Assembly (NCBI GenBank): GCA_004297545.1
Contig: SCTB01000012.1
Coordinates: forward strand, 1-63,116
Reading direction: 5' to 3'
Source of the DNA: Alphaproteobacteria bacterium
GTDB taxonomy: Bacteria > Pseudomonadota > Alphaproteobacteria > Micavibrionales > UBA2020
Length of the DNA stretch: 63,116 nt
Part shown: positions 42,158-51,703 of the stretch, in pieces
How the letters are laid out: each line of letters opens with the position of its first letter
How positions within the stretch are numbered: the first letter of the stretch is position 1
Notes under the pieces: model-generated
Told to the model about the DNA's origin: nothing
What the model saw: only the letters and a program-made list of their open reading frames with translations
Databases searched by the model: none
Translations under genes and position numbers: made by a program

Positions 42158-42703
42158 ATGACATCCAGCGAAAAAAGCATCGTCCTGGTGGGCCTGATGG
42201 GGGCAGGCAAGAGCCGCGTGGGGCTTGAGCTCGCCCGCCTCATGAAACTGCCCTTTCTCGATGTCGACCGAGAGATCGAGCGCGCTGCAGGCATGAAAAT
42301 CCCCGATATTTTTGAACGACTCGGCGAAAAAGAATTTCGCCTGGGAGAGAAAAAGGTGATGTTGCGCCTTTTATCGGAGGAACAGCGCGTGCTTGCGGCC
42401 GGCGGCGGCGCATTTATTCAGCCGGAAATTCGCGCGGCGGTGAAGGAGAAGGCAATCTCCGTCTGGCTCAAGGCCAATCTGGAAACCCTCGTTGAGCGCA
42501 CGGGGCGCAGCGACAACCGCCCGCTGCTGCGCGGCGCCGACCGCACGGAGAAGCTGCGGGAACTCATGGAAATGCGCTATCCTGTCTACGCCGAAGCGAC
42601 GATCACGGTCGTCACCGACGATCAGACGCCGGCGGCGATGGCGCGCAGGATCATGCAGGAACTGAATGACTTCGAAAAGGGCGGCAACCGCACAAATGGC
42701 TGA
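42158..42703 (+). CDS. aroK: Shikimate kinase
   Basis: A 181-aa P-loop kinase that phosphorylates shikimate at the 3-hydroxyl in the chorismate pathway. The Walker A motif is LMGAGKSRVG (about residues 14-23). The shikimate-binding D-R-E region is DVDREIERAAGMKI. AGGGAFIQPEIR supplies the GGG loop, and RTGRSDNRPLLR is the lid with its conserved Arg residues. The stop overlaps the start of aroB by 8 bp, so the two are co-translated. Confidence 0.97.
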   Translation: MTSSEKSIVLVGLMGAGKSRVGLELARLMKLPFLDVDREIERAAGMKIPDIFERLGEKEFRLGEKKVMLRLLSEEQRVLAAGGGAFIQPEIRAAVKEKAISVWLKANLETLVERTGRSDNRPLLRGADRTEKLRELMEMRYPVYAEATITVVTDDQTPAAMARRIMQELNDFEKGGNRTNG

Positions 42704-43802
42704 GCAGCTGGTCAAGGTGAATACGGGCGGGGGCGCCTATGACATTGTCATCGGCAAAGGCCTTCTGGCGGATGCGGGCCGGCGCATCGGGGAAATGCTT
42801 CCGGGCGCGAAGCTCTGCGTAGTCACGGACGACAAGGTCGCAAAGCTTTACCTCGTCAATTTCATGAAGGCGCTGGAAAACGCGGGGCTGATGTGCACGC
42901 CGCCCGTGATCATCCCTTCGGGGGAGGAAAGCAAGAGCTTCGGGCAGCTACAATATATAATAGACAAGGCGCTCAGCTTTAAGCTGGACCGGAAATCCGC
43001 CATCGTCGCGCTGGGCGGCGGGGTGGTCGGGGACATTGCGGGTTTCGCCGCTTCCATTCTTTTACGCGGTATCCCTTTTGTTCAGGTGCCGACGACGCTG
43101 CTGGCGCAGGTGGACAGCTCCGTCGGCGGAAAGACGGCCGTCAACACGGCGCAGGGCAAGAATCTTGTCGGGACCTTCTATCAGCCGCGGCTCGTGCTGA
43201 TTGATACGGACAGCCTGAAAACGCTGCCCGCGCGCGAAATGAAGGCGGGCTATGCCGAAATACTCAAATACGCGCTGATCGACGACCCGGAGTTCTTCCT
43301 CTGGCTGGAACAGAACGGCAACAAGGTTCTGGCGGGCGACGGCGAGGCCTTGGCTCATGCGATACGCGTCAGCTGCGCCGCCAAGGCCAAGATCGTCGCG
43401 GAGGACGAGCGCGAGCAGAAAGACATCCGCGCGTTGCTCAACCTGGGTCACACTTTCGGCCATGCGCTGGAAGCCATATATAATTATGACGGAAGGCTCC
43501 TGCATGGCGAGGCTGTCGGCATCGGCGTGAGGATGGCTTTCGGGTTCTCGGAGGCGCTGGGCCTGTGCCCGGCATCCGAGACCAAGCAGGTCGCGAAGCA
43601 CCTGGAGGAAAAGGGGCTTATGACAGCGCCGCCCGCGAAGGTCGCGGCCCATGACATGCTGGAGCGGATGCGCGGGGACAAAAAGGCGAGTTCGGGGCGG
43701 CTCACGCTTGTGCTGCTAAGAGGCATCGGCCGGGCCTTCGTGGCGCGGGACGTCGAGGAAGCGAAGCTGAAAGGCTTTCTGGAGGCGCAATGCGGCAAAT
43801 GA
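42696..43802 (+). CDS. aroB: 3-dehydroquinate synthase
   Basis: A 368-aa NAD-dependent enzyme for the second step of the shikimate pathway. Landmarks: IPSGEESKSFGQLQYIID, ALGGGVVGDIAGFAASILLRG (NAD-binding and active-site loop), PTTLLAQVDSSVGGKTAVN, GYAEILKYALIDD, LNLGHTFGHALEA (zinc His), and LHGEAVGIG (zinc His). The ATG at 42696 lies inside the end of aroK (8-bp overlap). A longer frame to 42666 would overlap more and lacks support. Confidence 0.97.
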   Translation: MAEQLVKVNTGGGAYDIVIGKGLLADAGRRIGEMLPGAKLCVVTDDKVAKLYLVNFMKALENAGLMCTPPVIIPSGEESKSFGQLQYIIDKALSFKLDRKSAIVALGGGVVGDIAGFAASILLRGIPFVQVPTTLLAQVDSSVGGKTAVNTAQGKNLVGTFYQPRLVLIDTDSLKTLPAREMKAGYAEILKYALIDDPEFFLWLEQNGNKVLAGDGEALAHAIRVSCAAKAKIVAEDEREQKDIRALLNLGHTFGHALEAIYNYDGRLLHGEAVGIGVRMAFGFSEALGLCPASETKQVAKHLEEKGLMTAPPAKVAAHDMLERMRGDKKASSGRLTLVLLRGIGRAFVARDVEEAKLKGFLEAQCGK

Positions 43803-43815
43803 GAGGAATGAAGAA

Positions 43816-45144
43816 ATGCATTTGACAGGGTATACGGTCCAGATTCTCGGCTTCATCGGGTTGCTGGTGGCGTCCGGATTTTTCGCAGGTGCTGAAACGG
43901 CGCTGACGGGCGCCTCCCGCGCGCGCATGACGGCGCTCGTGAACGACGGCAGCAGCCGCGCGAAACTCGTGCTGGCCCTTCGCGAGAAAAAGGAGCAGCT
44001 TATCGGCACGCTGCTGCTCGGCAACAGTTTCATGAATATCTTCGCGTCGGCGCTCGCGACCTCCGTGCTGGTCCAGATTTTCGGCGAGAAGGGCGTCGTC
44101 ATCGCCACGCTGGGCGTGACGGTCATCGTTTTCGTCTTTGCCGAAGTGCTGCCCAAGACCTACGCCTTGCTGCATGCCGACCGGATGGCGCTTTTCATCT
44201 CCTATCCGGTGCGCATCTTCATCATGCTTTTTTCTCCTGTCACCGTCGCGGTCGGCAAGGCGGTCGAGCTGATCTTCCGGGTTTTCAGCGTGGATACGCG
44301 CGGCTATTCCGCGACCGCGCATGAAGAAGAGCTTCGCGGCGCCATCGAACTGTTCAAGGGCGCCGAACAGGTGCAGGGGCAGGGCGAGGGGCAGGAAACC
44401 GGCGCGATGCTGCGTTCCATCATGGATCTCGCGAACGTCAGCGTCGAAAAAGTCATGGTTCACCGCCGCAACGTGAACATGATCAATATAGACACGCCGG
44501 TTGCGCAGATCGTGAATGAGGTGCTGCACAGCGCTTATACGCGCATCCCCGTGTGGAAAGACAGCCAGGACAATATTATCGGCGTCGTCCATACCAAGCT
44601 TCTGCTGCAGGAACTCAGCCAGTGCAACGGCGATGTCACCCGCGTGGACGTCACCAACGCCATGATGGAGCCCTGGTTCATCCCGGAATCCACCACGCTG
44701 TTCGACCAGCTGCAGGCCTTCCGCCGCCGGCGCGAACACCTGGCCATGGTCGTCGATGAATACGGCGCGCTGACCGGCATGATCACGATGGAAGACGTGC
44801 TTGAGGAAATCGTCGGCCAGATCGACGACGAGCATGACGTCACGGTGCCCGGCGTCCGCGCGCAGACGGACGGGACGTTCATCGTCGACGGCAAGGTGAC
44901 GCTGCGCGACCTCAAACGCGACCTCAACTGGAAGCTGCCGGACGACGACTATGCGACCGTGGCGGGATTGCTGTTGTTCGAAAGCCAGCGCATCCCCTCG
45001 GTCGGCCAGGTTTTCAACTTCTATGATTTCCGCTTTGAAATCCTGAAGAAGCAGCGCAACCAGATCACCCTTGTGCGCGTCACGCCGCCCGTGATTCCGG
45101 CGGAGGCGCCGTCGCTTGCGGCGGAGGCGGTGGGCAGCGCATGA
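43816..45144 (+). CDS. CNNM/CorC (HlyC) family transporter
   Basis: A 442-aa membrane protein with the DUF21-CBS-CBS-CorC_HlyC layout of CNNM/CorB proteins, linked to magnesium or cobalt export. The DUF21 region has about four hydrophobic segments (residues 7-200), including GFFAGAETALTGASRARM, LLLGNSFMNIFASALATS and VFVFAEVLPKTYALLH. Two CBS domains follow (about 215-335: VEKVMVHRRNVNMINIDTP, YTRIPVWKDSQDNIIGVVH; DQLQAFRRRREHLAMVVDEY, GALTGMITMEDVLEEIVG). The CorC_HlyC domain is DGTFIVDGKVTLRDLKRDL to the end. It sits 13 bp after aroB, and its stop overlaps the next start (ATGA). Confidence 0.95.
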   Translation: MHLTGYTVQILGFIGLLVASGFFAGAETALTGASRARMTALVNDGSSRAKLVLALREKKEQLIGTLLLGNSFMNIFASALATSVLVQIFGEKGVVIATLGVTVIVFVFAEVLPKTYALLHADRMALFISYPVRIFIMLFSPVTVAVGKAVELIFRVFSVDTRGYSATAHEEELRGAIELFKGAEQVQGQGEGQETGAMLRSIMDLANVSVEKVMVHRRNVNMINIDTPVAQIVNEVLHSAYTRIPVWKDSQDNIIGVVHTKLLLQELSQCNGDVTRVDVTNAMMEPWFIPESTTLFDQLQAFRRRREHLAMVVDEYGALTGMITMEDVLEEIVGQIDDEHDVTVPGVRAQTDGTFIVDGKVTLRDLKRDLNWKLPDDDYATVAGLLLFESQRIPSVGQVFNFYDFRFEILKKQRNQITLVRVTPPVIPAEAPSLAAEAVGSA

Positions 45145-47042
45145 GCGGGATTGCCGGATATCTGGGCGCATCGCAGCCCCCCTCCATCCTCCGGGCCATG
45201 ACCGGCAAGATGATGCACCGGGGGCCGGACGCGCAGTCGTTTCATGAAGAGGCGCCCGTCTTCATGGGCGTTCGACAGCTGGGCGGGGCGGAAACCGGCG
45301 CAGGCGCTTACGTCGATTCCGACCGTAATCTTGCCATCGTGTTTTCGGGAGAATGCAGCAACCTCCATGAAGAGCGCGACACTCTCGAGAAAAAGGGCAT
45401 GCAACTGGCGGAGGGATCCGCCGCCGAAGTGGTCCTGAGGCTTTATGAGGTCCATGGGGTCGGCTGCGTGAACCGCCTGCGCGGCGCTTTCGTCTTCGCC
45501 ATCCACGACCAGCAAAAAGATCTCGTTTTCATCGCGCGCGATCATCTTGGCGTGAAGCCGCTCTATTACGCGACCTCCCAGTCGGGAACTTTCGTCTTCG
45601 CCTCCGAGATCAAGGCGCTTTTCGAGCATCCCAACCTGTCCGTCGAAGCCGACCTGCGCGGCGTCGACGCGTTCCTGTCCCTTGGCTGCAGCCCCGGGCC
45701 GGACGCCATGTTCAAGGGCGTGCACCAGCTGCCGCCCGGCCATCACATCCTGTGGAATCCCGGCCTGCATGTGATGATCGAGCCCTACTGGCGCTGGGAA
45801 AGTTTCGCCAAACCCGACCCGGTCCTTAAATCCGACGACGATTTCCGCGCGCGTTTCGCCATGCTGTTCGAGGACGCCGTCCGCCAGCAAAGCCCGGATG
45901 CCGGCGTGGTGCTGACGGGCGATGTTGAATCCGCGGCCGTCGCCGCCGCGCTGGCGAAAGCATCCGGCGGTTCCGCGCCTGCCTTCTGCCTCGACCTCCA
46001 TGCGGAATGCGGCGCGCCTTCCCTGGCGGTGGCGGAGAAGCTCGGCCTGAAGGCGGAGCCGGTGGCCTTTGGACCGCATGATCTGGACAAGCTGCCGGAA
46101 ATTCTCTGGGCGCTGGATGAGCCGGTTGTGGATATTTCGGTCGCACCCCTTTACCTGGCCACCCGCGTCGCGCAGAAGAAGGTAAGGGGCGTGCTGCTGG
46201 GCGCCTGCGGCGCGGAAATTCTGGCCAGCCTGCCGGCGCAGGAGCAGTTGCTGGATGCGCGCGACAAGCCGGCGTCGTGGTACAGTATCGCCAAATCCAT
46301 GTATTCGATCGTGCCGCAATCCACTTTCGGAAAGTATCTCGGGTTCGGCGGCAGGATCGGCCCGCGCACCAAGCAAAGGCTTTTCGGCTTCATCGAGGCG
46401 CTGCGCAGCGACGGCCCGTGGCGGCAATACCTGAGCCTCACGTCGATTTTGGACGCGCGCGAAAAGCATGAACTTTATATCGGCGGCATGACGAATGTCA
46501 TGGAAACATTTGTCGACATGCAGAAGGACCCGGAAGGCTGGCCGACGGCCATGTCGGCGCTGGTCGCCGTGCAGCGCACGGGCGGGTTTTTCGACAGCGC
46601 CGTGTCGTCGGCGGAGAAAACCGGGATGTTCAGCTCGGTGGAATGCCGCCTGCCGTTCCTCGATCACCGCCTTGCCGAATTCCTGATCGGGCTGCCCGAT
46701 CACCTGCGCCGGACGCCGGGCCGCAACAAGGTCCTGCTGCGCGACTACCTGGACAAGACGCATCCCGGCCTCCTCCAGCCGGTCGCCGCGCCGGCGGAGC
46801 CGCGCAAATCGCTTCTGGTCGAATGCCTCTCCGCCAGCCCGCTGAAGGAAATGGTGGAAACCTGCCTCTCCGAAACCAGCGTGCGCCGCCGCGAGCTGTT
46901 CGACTGGAAAGCCGTGAAGACAATCCTCGCGGGCTCGAAAACAGATGAAGCCCTCTATGCCCGGCAGGTCTTTGCGCTGCTGATGCTGGAACTGTGGTTC
47001 CGCATCTTCATCGATGGCGAAAAGGGCTGGTTGTCTCGTTAA
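45141..47042 (+). CDS. Asparagine-synthetase-like protein that has lost catalytic residues
   Basis: A 633-aa protein with the full layout of AsnB: N-terminal Ntn amidotransferase domain (1-200) and C-terminal synthetase domain (215-600). Key residues are altered. The N-terminus reads MSGI instead of MCGI, so the glutaminase nucleophile Cys2 is Ser. The ATP-pyrophosphatase P-loop, normally SGGxDSS, reads LTGDVESAA at 258-266. The downstream motif, normally SGDGxDE, reads LGACGAE at 353-359. Structural sequences are preserved (HRGPDAQSF, DHLGVKPLYYA, SVECRLPFLDHRLAEFLIGLP). It is probably a pseudoenzyme or has a new activity. It is translationally coupled to the CNNM gene upstream. Confidence 0.85.
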   Translation: MSGIAGYLGASQPPSILRAMTGKMMHRGPDAQSFHEEAPVFMGVRQLGGAETGAGAYVDSDRNLAIVFSGECSNLHEERDTLEKKGMQLAEGSAAEVVLRLYEVHGVGCVNRLRGAFVFAIHDQQKDLVFIARDHLGVKPLYYATSQSGTFVFASEIKALFEHPNLSVEADLRGVDAFLSLGCSPGPDAMFKGVHQLPPGHHILWNPGLHVMIEPYWRWESFAKPDPVLKSDDDFRARFAMLFEDAVRQQSPDAGVVLTGDVESAAVAAALAKASGGSAPAFCLDLHAECGAPSLAVAEKLGLKAEPVAFGPHDLDKLPEILWALDEPVVDISVAPLYLATRVAQKKVRGVLLGACGAEILASLPAQEQLLDARDKPASWYSIAKSMYSIVPQSTFGKYLGFGGRIGPRTKQRLFGFIEALRSDGPWRQYLSLTSILDAREKHELYIGGMTNVMETFVDMQKDPEGWPTAMSALVAVQRTGGFFDSAVSSAEKTGMFSSVECRLPFLDHRLAEFLIGLPDHLRRTPGRNKVLLRDYLDKTHPGLLQPVAAPAEPRKSLLVECLSASPLKEMVETCLSETSVRRRELFDWKAVKTILAGSKTDEALYARQVFALLMLELWFRIFIDGEKGWLSR

Positions 47043-47053
47043 ATTTGAATTCT

Positions 47054-47161
47054 GTCATGCCCGCCTTGCGCGGGCATCCGGAAGGCCGTCCGGCCGTCAT
47101 ATGACTCGAGTCATGGGACGCGCAGACGCGCTTCCGGACCCCCGCGCAAGGCGGGGGTGAC
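47054..47161. repeat. Nested palindromic repeat, core type B
   Basis: Left arm hairpin ATGCCCGC/GCGGGCAT, right arm hairpin ACCCCCGC/GCGGGGGT. Core GGCCGTCCGGCCGTCATATG, then GACTCGAGTC and GACGCGCAGACGCGC. Located between the convergent asparagine-synthetase-like and coaBC genes. Confidence 0.87.
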
Positions 47162-47182
47162 AAATGAGGCGGGTTATAGTGA

Positions 47183-48403
47183 TTACTTAAAGCTCGCCGC
47201 AATCTGCGCGACGAGGTCGCGGGCGACTTCTTTCTTGTCTTTTTCGGGCCAGGTGTCGGCGGAAACCCCGGCGCCGTTCTTCTGCAGCAGCGTGACGATA
47301 TTGCTGTCCTGCCCGAAGACCTTGCCGCCGCTGACATCGTTCAGCACCAGCCAGTCGCAGCCTTTGTTGGCCAGCTTCTTCTTCGCATTTTCAAGCCCGT
47401 CGTTGGTTTCGGCGGCGAAGCCGATGACCAGTTTCGGGCGGCGGTTGCTTTGCGAGAGGGTGGCGAGAATGTCGGGGTTCTGCACCAGCTTGACCGTCAT
47501 CGGTTCCTTGCCGGTCTTTTTGATTTTTGTGTCGGAGGTTTCTTCGGGCCGGTAATCGGCCACGGCGGCGGCGCAGACGGCGATATCGACGGGCAGGGCC
47601 TTGAGGCAGGCATCCAGCATTTCCTGCGCGGTCTGCACATGCACGGCATGGACAAGGCGCGGGACGGGTTCCTTCACCGGGCCAGCCACCAGCGTCACAT
47701 GCGCGCCTGCCAGCGCCAGCGCCTCGGCAATCGCATGGCCCTGCTTGCCGGAAGAACGGTTGCCGATAAAACGCACGGGGTCGAGGGGTTCATAGGTGGG
47801 CCCGCTGGTGACAAGGGCCTTAAGCCCCTTTAGCGGCCCGCCTTGCAAAAAAAAAGCACTGACGGCTTTGACGATATCCGGCACTTCGGCAAGGCGCCCG
47901 GTTCCCGTTTCGCCGCAGGCCATATCGCCCGCACCGGGGGAGAGCAGCGTATAGCCGCGCTTTTTCAGGATGCCCAGGTTTTCCTGTACCGCCTTGTTTT
48001 CCCACATAACGGGGTTCATGGCGGGGGCAATCATGATGGGTTTGTCGGTTGCCAGAAGAACGGTCCCGGCGAGGTCGTCGGCCAGGCCATGCGCCGCGCG
48101 GCCGATGATATTGGCGCTGGCAGGCGCGATAAGAACGAGGTCGCAGTCGCGGGCGAGGCGGATATGCCCCATCTCCGATTCATCGGTCAGGGAAAATATG
48201 TCGGTATGCACCTTGTTCTCTGACAAAGCCGCGACAGATAAGGGGGTAATGAACTGCGCGCCGCCGGAGGTTAATATGCACCGCACGTCCGCGCCCGTAT
48301 CGCGCAACCGGCGGATAAGGTCGAGGGCCTTATAGGCGGCAATACCCCCTGAAATGATCAGGAGAATGCGCCGTCCGGAAAGATCGCTGGATACCGTTGC
48401 CAT
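47183..48403 (-). CDS. coaBC: Bifunctional phosphopantothenoylcysteine decarboxylase/synthetase CoaBC
   Basis: A 406-aa fusion for two steps of coenzyme A synthesis. The N-terminal flavoprotein CoaC domain (1-185) has [35 protein letters not shown] and [17 protein letters not shown]. The C-terminal CoaB domain has [58 protein letters not shown], and a GFAAETND segment. The start ATG 48403 is placed six bases after a TATAAT, suggesting a leaderless mRNA. The frame further upstream (to 48607) runs through that promoter and is spurious. Confidence 0.96.
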   Translation of the reverse strand: MATVSSDLSGRRILLIISGGIAAYKALDLIRRLRDTGADVRCILTSGGAQFITPLSVAALSENKVHTDIFSLTDESEMGHIRLARDCDLVLIAPASANIIGRAAHGLADDLAGTVLLATDKPIMIAPAMNPVMWENKAVQENLGILKKRGYTLLSPGAGDMACGETGTGRLAEVPDIVKAVSAFFLQGGPLKGLKALVTSGPTYEPLDPVRFIGNRSSGKQGHAIAEALALAGAHVTLVAGPVKEPVPRLVHAVHVQTAQEMLDACLKALPVDIAVCAAAVADYRPEETSDTKIKKTGKEPMTVKLVQNPDILATLSQSNRRPKLVIGFAAETNDGLENAKKKLANKGCDWLVLNDVSGGKVFGQDSNIVTLLQKNGAGVSADTWPEKDKKEVARDLVAQIAASFK

Positions 48404-48409
48404 GTTTTC

Positions 48410-48439
48410 ATTATACAGGCAAAATGAGCGGCAGGGCAA
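48410..48439 (-). promoter_or_regulatory. Promoter of coaBC, leaderless
   Basis: On the minus strand: TTGCCC (48439-48434), 18-bp spacer, TATAAT (48415-48410), then six bases to the ATG at 48403. Confidence 0.55.
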
Positions 48440-48476
48440 ACCCCCTGTGTTATGTATTTTGGAAGGATGTAATCCC

Positions 48477-49430
48477 GTGGATAAAGCTGTCGTAGAATTT
48501 GCGTGCCAGTCAAGAGGCCCCGCCGACGTCGTCAACGCGCTGACCCGGGACCTCGACGAGAACGATATCGGCCAGAACACCAAAACGGCCGTGATCGAGC
48601 TTGTCAATGCGGTGTCCGGCGTACTGGTCTACCTGCGCGAAAAGGGCGAGATGAAGACGAATTTCCAGACGCTGGTCGATTCCACGACCTTCGACAGCAT
48701 CATGGCGCTGGTGCACCGCCACAACATTCCGGAAGATATCCGCAAGCCGCTCGTGACCTACCTGCGCGAGCTGCCCGGCTTCCCCGTCGACGCCGTCGAC
48801 ATGAAGCGGCTCGAAAAGGTGGAAGACGTGATGCCGAAATACGACTTCACGGTGCAGCGCCAGCAGAACGAATTCACGCGCAGCTACTTTATCAAGCCCG
48901 CGATCGCGATCGGCCTTATCAAGGCGCCGCCGCCGCCCGCGGGAACGACCGCCAGCGGCCATGTCATCCGCCCCCTCGCGGAGGCTGACCGCCCGGCCGT
49001 CGTCGCGCAGATTAAAAAGCATTGGGCGGATACGCGCATCGCCTGGGTCAATGAGTTTATCGACGCCGACGCCCTGCCGGGTTTCGTCGCGACGGAAAAC
49101 GGCCGCGTCGTCGCCTCGCTCACCTACCGCACGAACGACAACTGCCTGCAGGTCGTCACCCTTGCCAGCGACAAGGAAAAACGTGGCGTCGCCACGGCGC
49201 TGCTGAAGGAAGCCGAAGAAGAAGCAAAACGCCGCAAGCTGCCGCGCGTTTTGATTTCGACCGACAACGCCAACCTGCTGGCGCTCGGCTTCTATCAGAA
49301 ACGCGGCTACGTCATGCACAAGGCGCATCTGAACGTGCTGGAGGGCCTGCGCTTCGAAAAACCCACCATCCCCAAAGTCGTCAACAAAATCGCCCTGCGC
49401 GACCAGCTGGATTTTGTGAAGGATGTTTGA
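48477..49430 (+). CDS. GNAT-family N-acetyltransferase with extra N-terminal domain
   Basis: A 317-aa protein. The C-terminal half (about 165-290) is a GNAT domain: HVIRPLAEADRPAVVAQIKKHWADTRIAWV, RVVASLTYRTNDNCLQVVTLASDKEKRGVATALLKEAEEEAKRR (the acetyl-CoA P-loop-like RGVATAL), then LISTDNANLLALGFYQKRGYV. The N-terminal 150 residues (SRGPADVVNALTRDLDENDIGQ...) are helical, with no family recognised. The start is GTG 48477 with GGAAGGA 9 bp upstream; the frame continues upstream into the coaBC promoter but lacks a start. Substrate is unknown. Confidence 0.82.
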   Translation: MDKAVVEFACQSRGPADVVNALTRDLDENDIGQNTKTAVIELVNAVSGVLVYLREKGEMKTNFQTLVDSTTFDSIMALVHRHNIPEDIRKPLVTYLRELPGFPVDAVDMKRLEKVEDVMPKYDFTVQRQQNEFTRSYFIKPAIAIGLIKAPPPPAGTTASGHVIRPLAEADRPAVVAQIKKHWADTRIAWVNEFIDADALPGFVATENGRVVASLTYRTNDNCLQVVTLASDKEKRGVATALLKEAEEEAKRRKLPRVLISTDNANLLALGFYQKRGYVMHKAHLNVLEGLRFEKPTIPKVVNKIALRDQLDFVKDV

Positions 49431-49490
49431 GGGGCTGACGGTGGGGGAGGGGTAAGATAGATTGTGGGAGGGGAGCGGGCGAGGAGGCGC

Positions 49491-49754
49491 ATGACTAAAA
49501 AGATCCCTAAAATGAAGCCCGCCGCCCTTAAAGAACTAATGATGCTTGCCGAACAGGGAATCAAAGTCCACCAAGCGCAGCTCGGCCTCTATTATCGTCA
49601 ACAAGCAAACTGGGAAGAGGCATTTTTTTGGTTGTCTCTCGCGTCCGGCGCGGCGTTGCTACAGGCGCTGCAGGAGACAAAAAACCACCTCAGCGCCGAA
49701 CAAGTCTCTGAGATAAAAAAGCGATTAAAGGAATGGAGACCAATACCAGTATAG
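49491..49754 (+). CDS. Short Sel1-like protein
   Basis: An 87-aa protein without signal peptide. It contains one Sel1-like unit (VHQAQLGLYYRQQANWEEAFFWLSLASG) and the closing module LSAEQVSEIKKRLKEWRPI seen in the other Sel1 proteins here. The start ATG 49491 has GAGGAGG 4-5 bp upstream; the frame before it is not preceded by a start with a binding site. It is followed closely by the cytochrome gene (45 bp), with which it may share a transcript. It could be a remnant of a larger Sel1 protein, but the module is complete. Confidence 0.75.
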   Translation: MTKKIPKMKPAALKELMMLAEQGIKVHQAQLGLYYRQQANWEEAFFWLSLASGAALLQALQETKNHLSAEQVSEIKKRLKEWRPIPV

Positions 49755-49798
49755 CCTAGTATTTGGCGGAAGAAACATTATAGCGCTCCTTAGTAAAA

Positions 49799-50632
49799 AT
49801 GCCCAAACTCCTCACCATCTTCACCCTGCTGTTCCTCACCACTACCGCCTTTGCTGCGTCTGAACCCGCGCTCACCGTCACCATGGGCAAGGCGAAGCAG
49901 AGCCTCACCGCTTCCGCGCTGCTGGCGAGTCCGAAGACGCGGGAGATTGAGGTTGCCAAGGACAGCGCCTATGGCAAGCCGATGCATTACCGCGCCATCC
50001 CGCTTTCGGCGCTGCTCGACGGCGCGAAACTCTCAAAAGACGAGGTGATCGAGGCGGTGGCGACGGATGGTTTCGTCGCCATGCTGCCGCTCGATGCCCT
50101 GCTGCAGGCGAAGAAGGGCGGGGCGGAGGCTTATCTGGCTGTCGAGCCGCCGGATGCGCGCTGGCCCGCGCTTCCCGGCAAGACCGTGAGCGCGGGGCCG
50201 TTCTATATAGTATGGCTGCATCCGGAAGCTTCCGGCATCCGCAGCGAGCAATGGCCCTATATGGTGGCCGAATTGCGCGCCGCGGATTCCCCGGCAAAAC
50301 GCTGGAAGGAACTTGCCGTCGACCCGAAACTCGCCGCCGGTGATCCGGTGCGGGCAGGGCAGGCGTTGTTCGTTACGCAATGCATGGCCTGCCACAAGCT
50401 GAACGGCGCGGGCAGCTCCGACCTCGGCCCCGATCTCAACCGCCCCGCGAACCCCGTCGAATATTTTAAAGTCGATGCCCTGAAAAAATACATCCGCGAC
50501 CCGGCATCCTTACGCCACTGGCCCGCCATGCAGATGAAAGGCTTCGACAGTGAGGCCCTGAGCGACCATGAAATCGACCTTATTATCGCCTACCTGAAGC
50601 ATATGGCGGGGCGGAAGGATGCGAAGAAGTAG
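49799..50632 (+). CDS. Secreted c-type cytochrome with molybdopterin-domain-like N-terminal half
   Basis: A 277-aa exported protein. The signal peptide is residues 1-19 (MPKLLTIFTLLFLTTTAFA). The N-terminal half (about 25-160) has the pattern of an oxidoreductase molybdopterin-binding domain (RAIPLSALLDGAKLSKDEVIEAVATDGFVAML, YMVAELRAAD), but a molybdenum ligand cysteine is not seen. The C-terminal part is a class I cytochrome c: heme motif CMACH at residues 195-199, with the axial Met in PAMQMKGF. It is probably a periplasmic electron carrier; no partner is adjacent. Confidence 0.85.
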   Translation: MPKLLTIFTLLFLTTTAFAASEPALTVTMGKAKQSLTASALLASPKTREIEVAKDSAYGKPMHYRAIPLSALLDGAKLSKDEVIEAVATDGFVAMLPLDALLQAKKGGAEAYLAVEPPDARWPALPGKTVSAGPFYIVWLHPEASGIRSEQWPYMVAELRAADSPAKRWKELAVDPKLAAGDPVRAGQALFVTQCMACHKLNGAGSSDLGPDLNRPANPVEYFKVDALKKYIRDPASLRHWPAMQMKGFDSEALSDHEIDLIIAYLKHMAGRKDAKK

Positions 50633-50656
50633 GGCATTCGAGTTTCGCCCCCGCCC

Positions 50657-50762
50657 GTCACCCCTGCGAAAGCAGGGGTCTAAAATGCCTCAACCTGCGA
50701 GGCGGAAATTATTTCCACCGGAATGCCGATAGATGTCAGACCCCTGCTTTCGCAGGGGTTAC
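50657..50762. repeat. Nested palindromic repeat, core type C
   Basis: Inverted hairpins ACCCCTGCGAAAGCAGGGGT flank a core with CAACCTGCGAGGCGGAAATT and CCGGAATGCCGATAG. The core is the reverse complement of the core in the element at 23819. Confidence 0.85.
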
Positions 50763-50800
50763 GGTTTGAGTTGAGAGGGCGGCGCCTACTCTCCGGTTAA

Positions 50801-51640
<840 letters not shown>

Positions 51641-51645
51641 CCGGA

Positions 51646-51673
51646 TTGACGCTGACGCCGGATATGGTAATCT
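51646..51673 (+). promoter_or_regulatory. Promoter of peptidase E gene
   Basis: TTGACG (51646-51651), 16-bp spacer, TAATCT (51668-51673), 30 bp before the ATG. Confidence 0.55.
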
Positions 51674-51703
51674 CTCGCCAGTTCAAAAAAGGCGAGAGAG
51701 ACC

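Noticed and set aside
43702-45171. A 489-codon open frame antisense to the CNNM transporter gene
   Set aside because: The plus-strand gene is a clear family member with ATGA coupling; the antisense frame has the composition of a GC-rich shadow and no ribosome-binding site.
45021-46763. A 580-codon open frame antisense to the asparagine-synthetase-like gene
   Set aside because: Arg/His-rich shadow frame; no recognisable domain, and the sense gene has clear homology.
45141-47042. Functional asparagine synthetase (asnB)
   Set aside because: Cys2 and both ATP-site motifs are changed, so normal activity is not supported.
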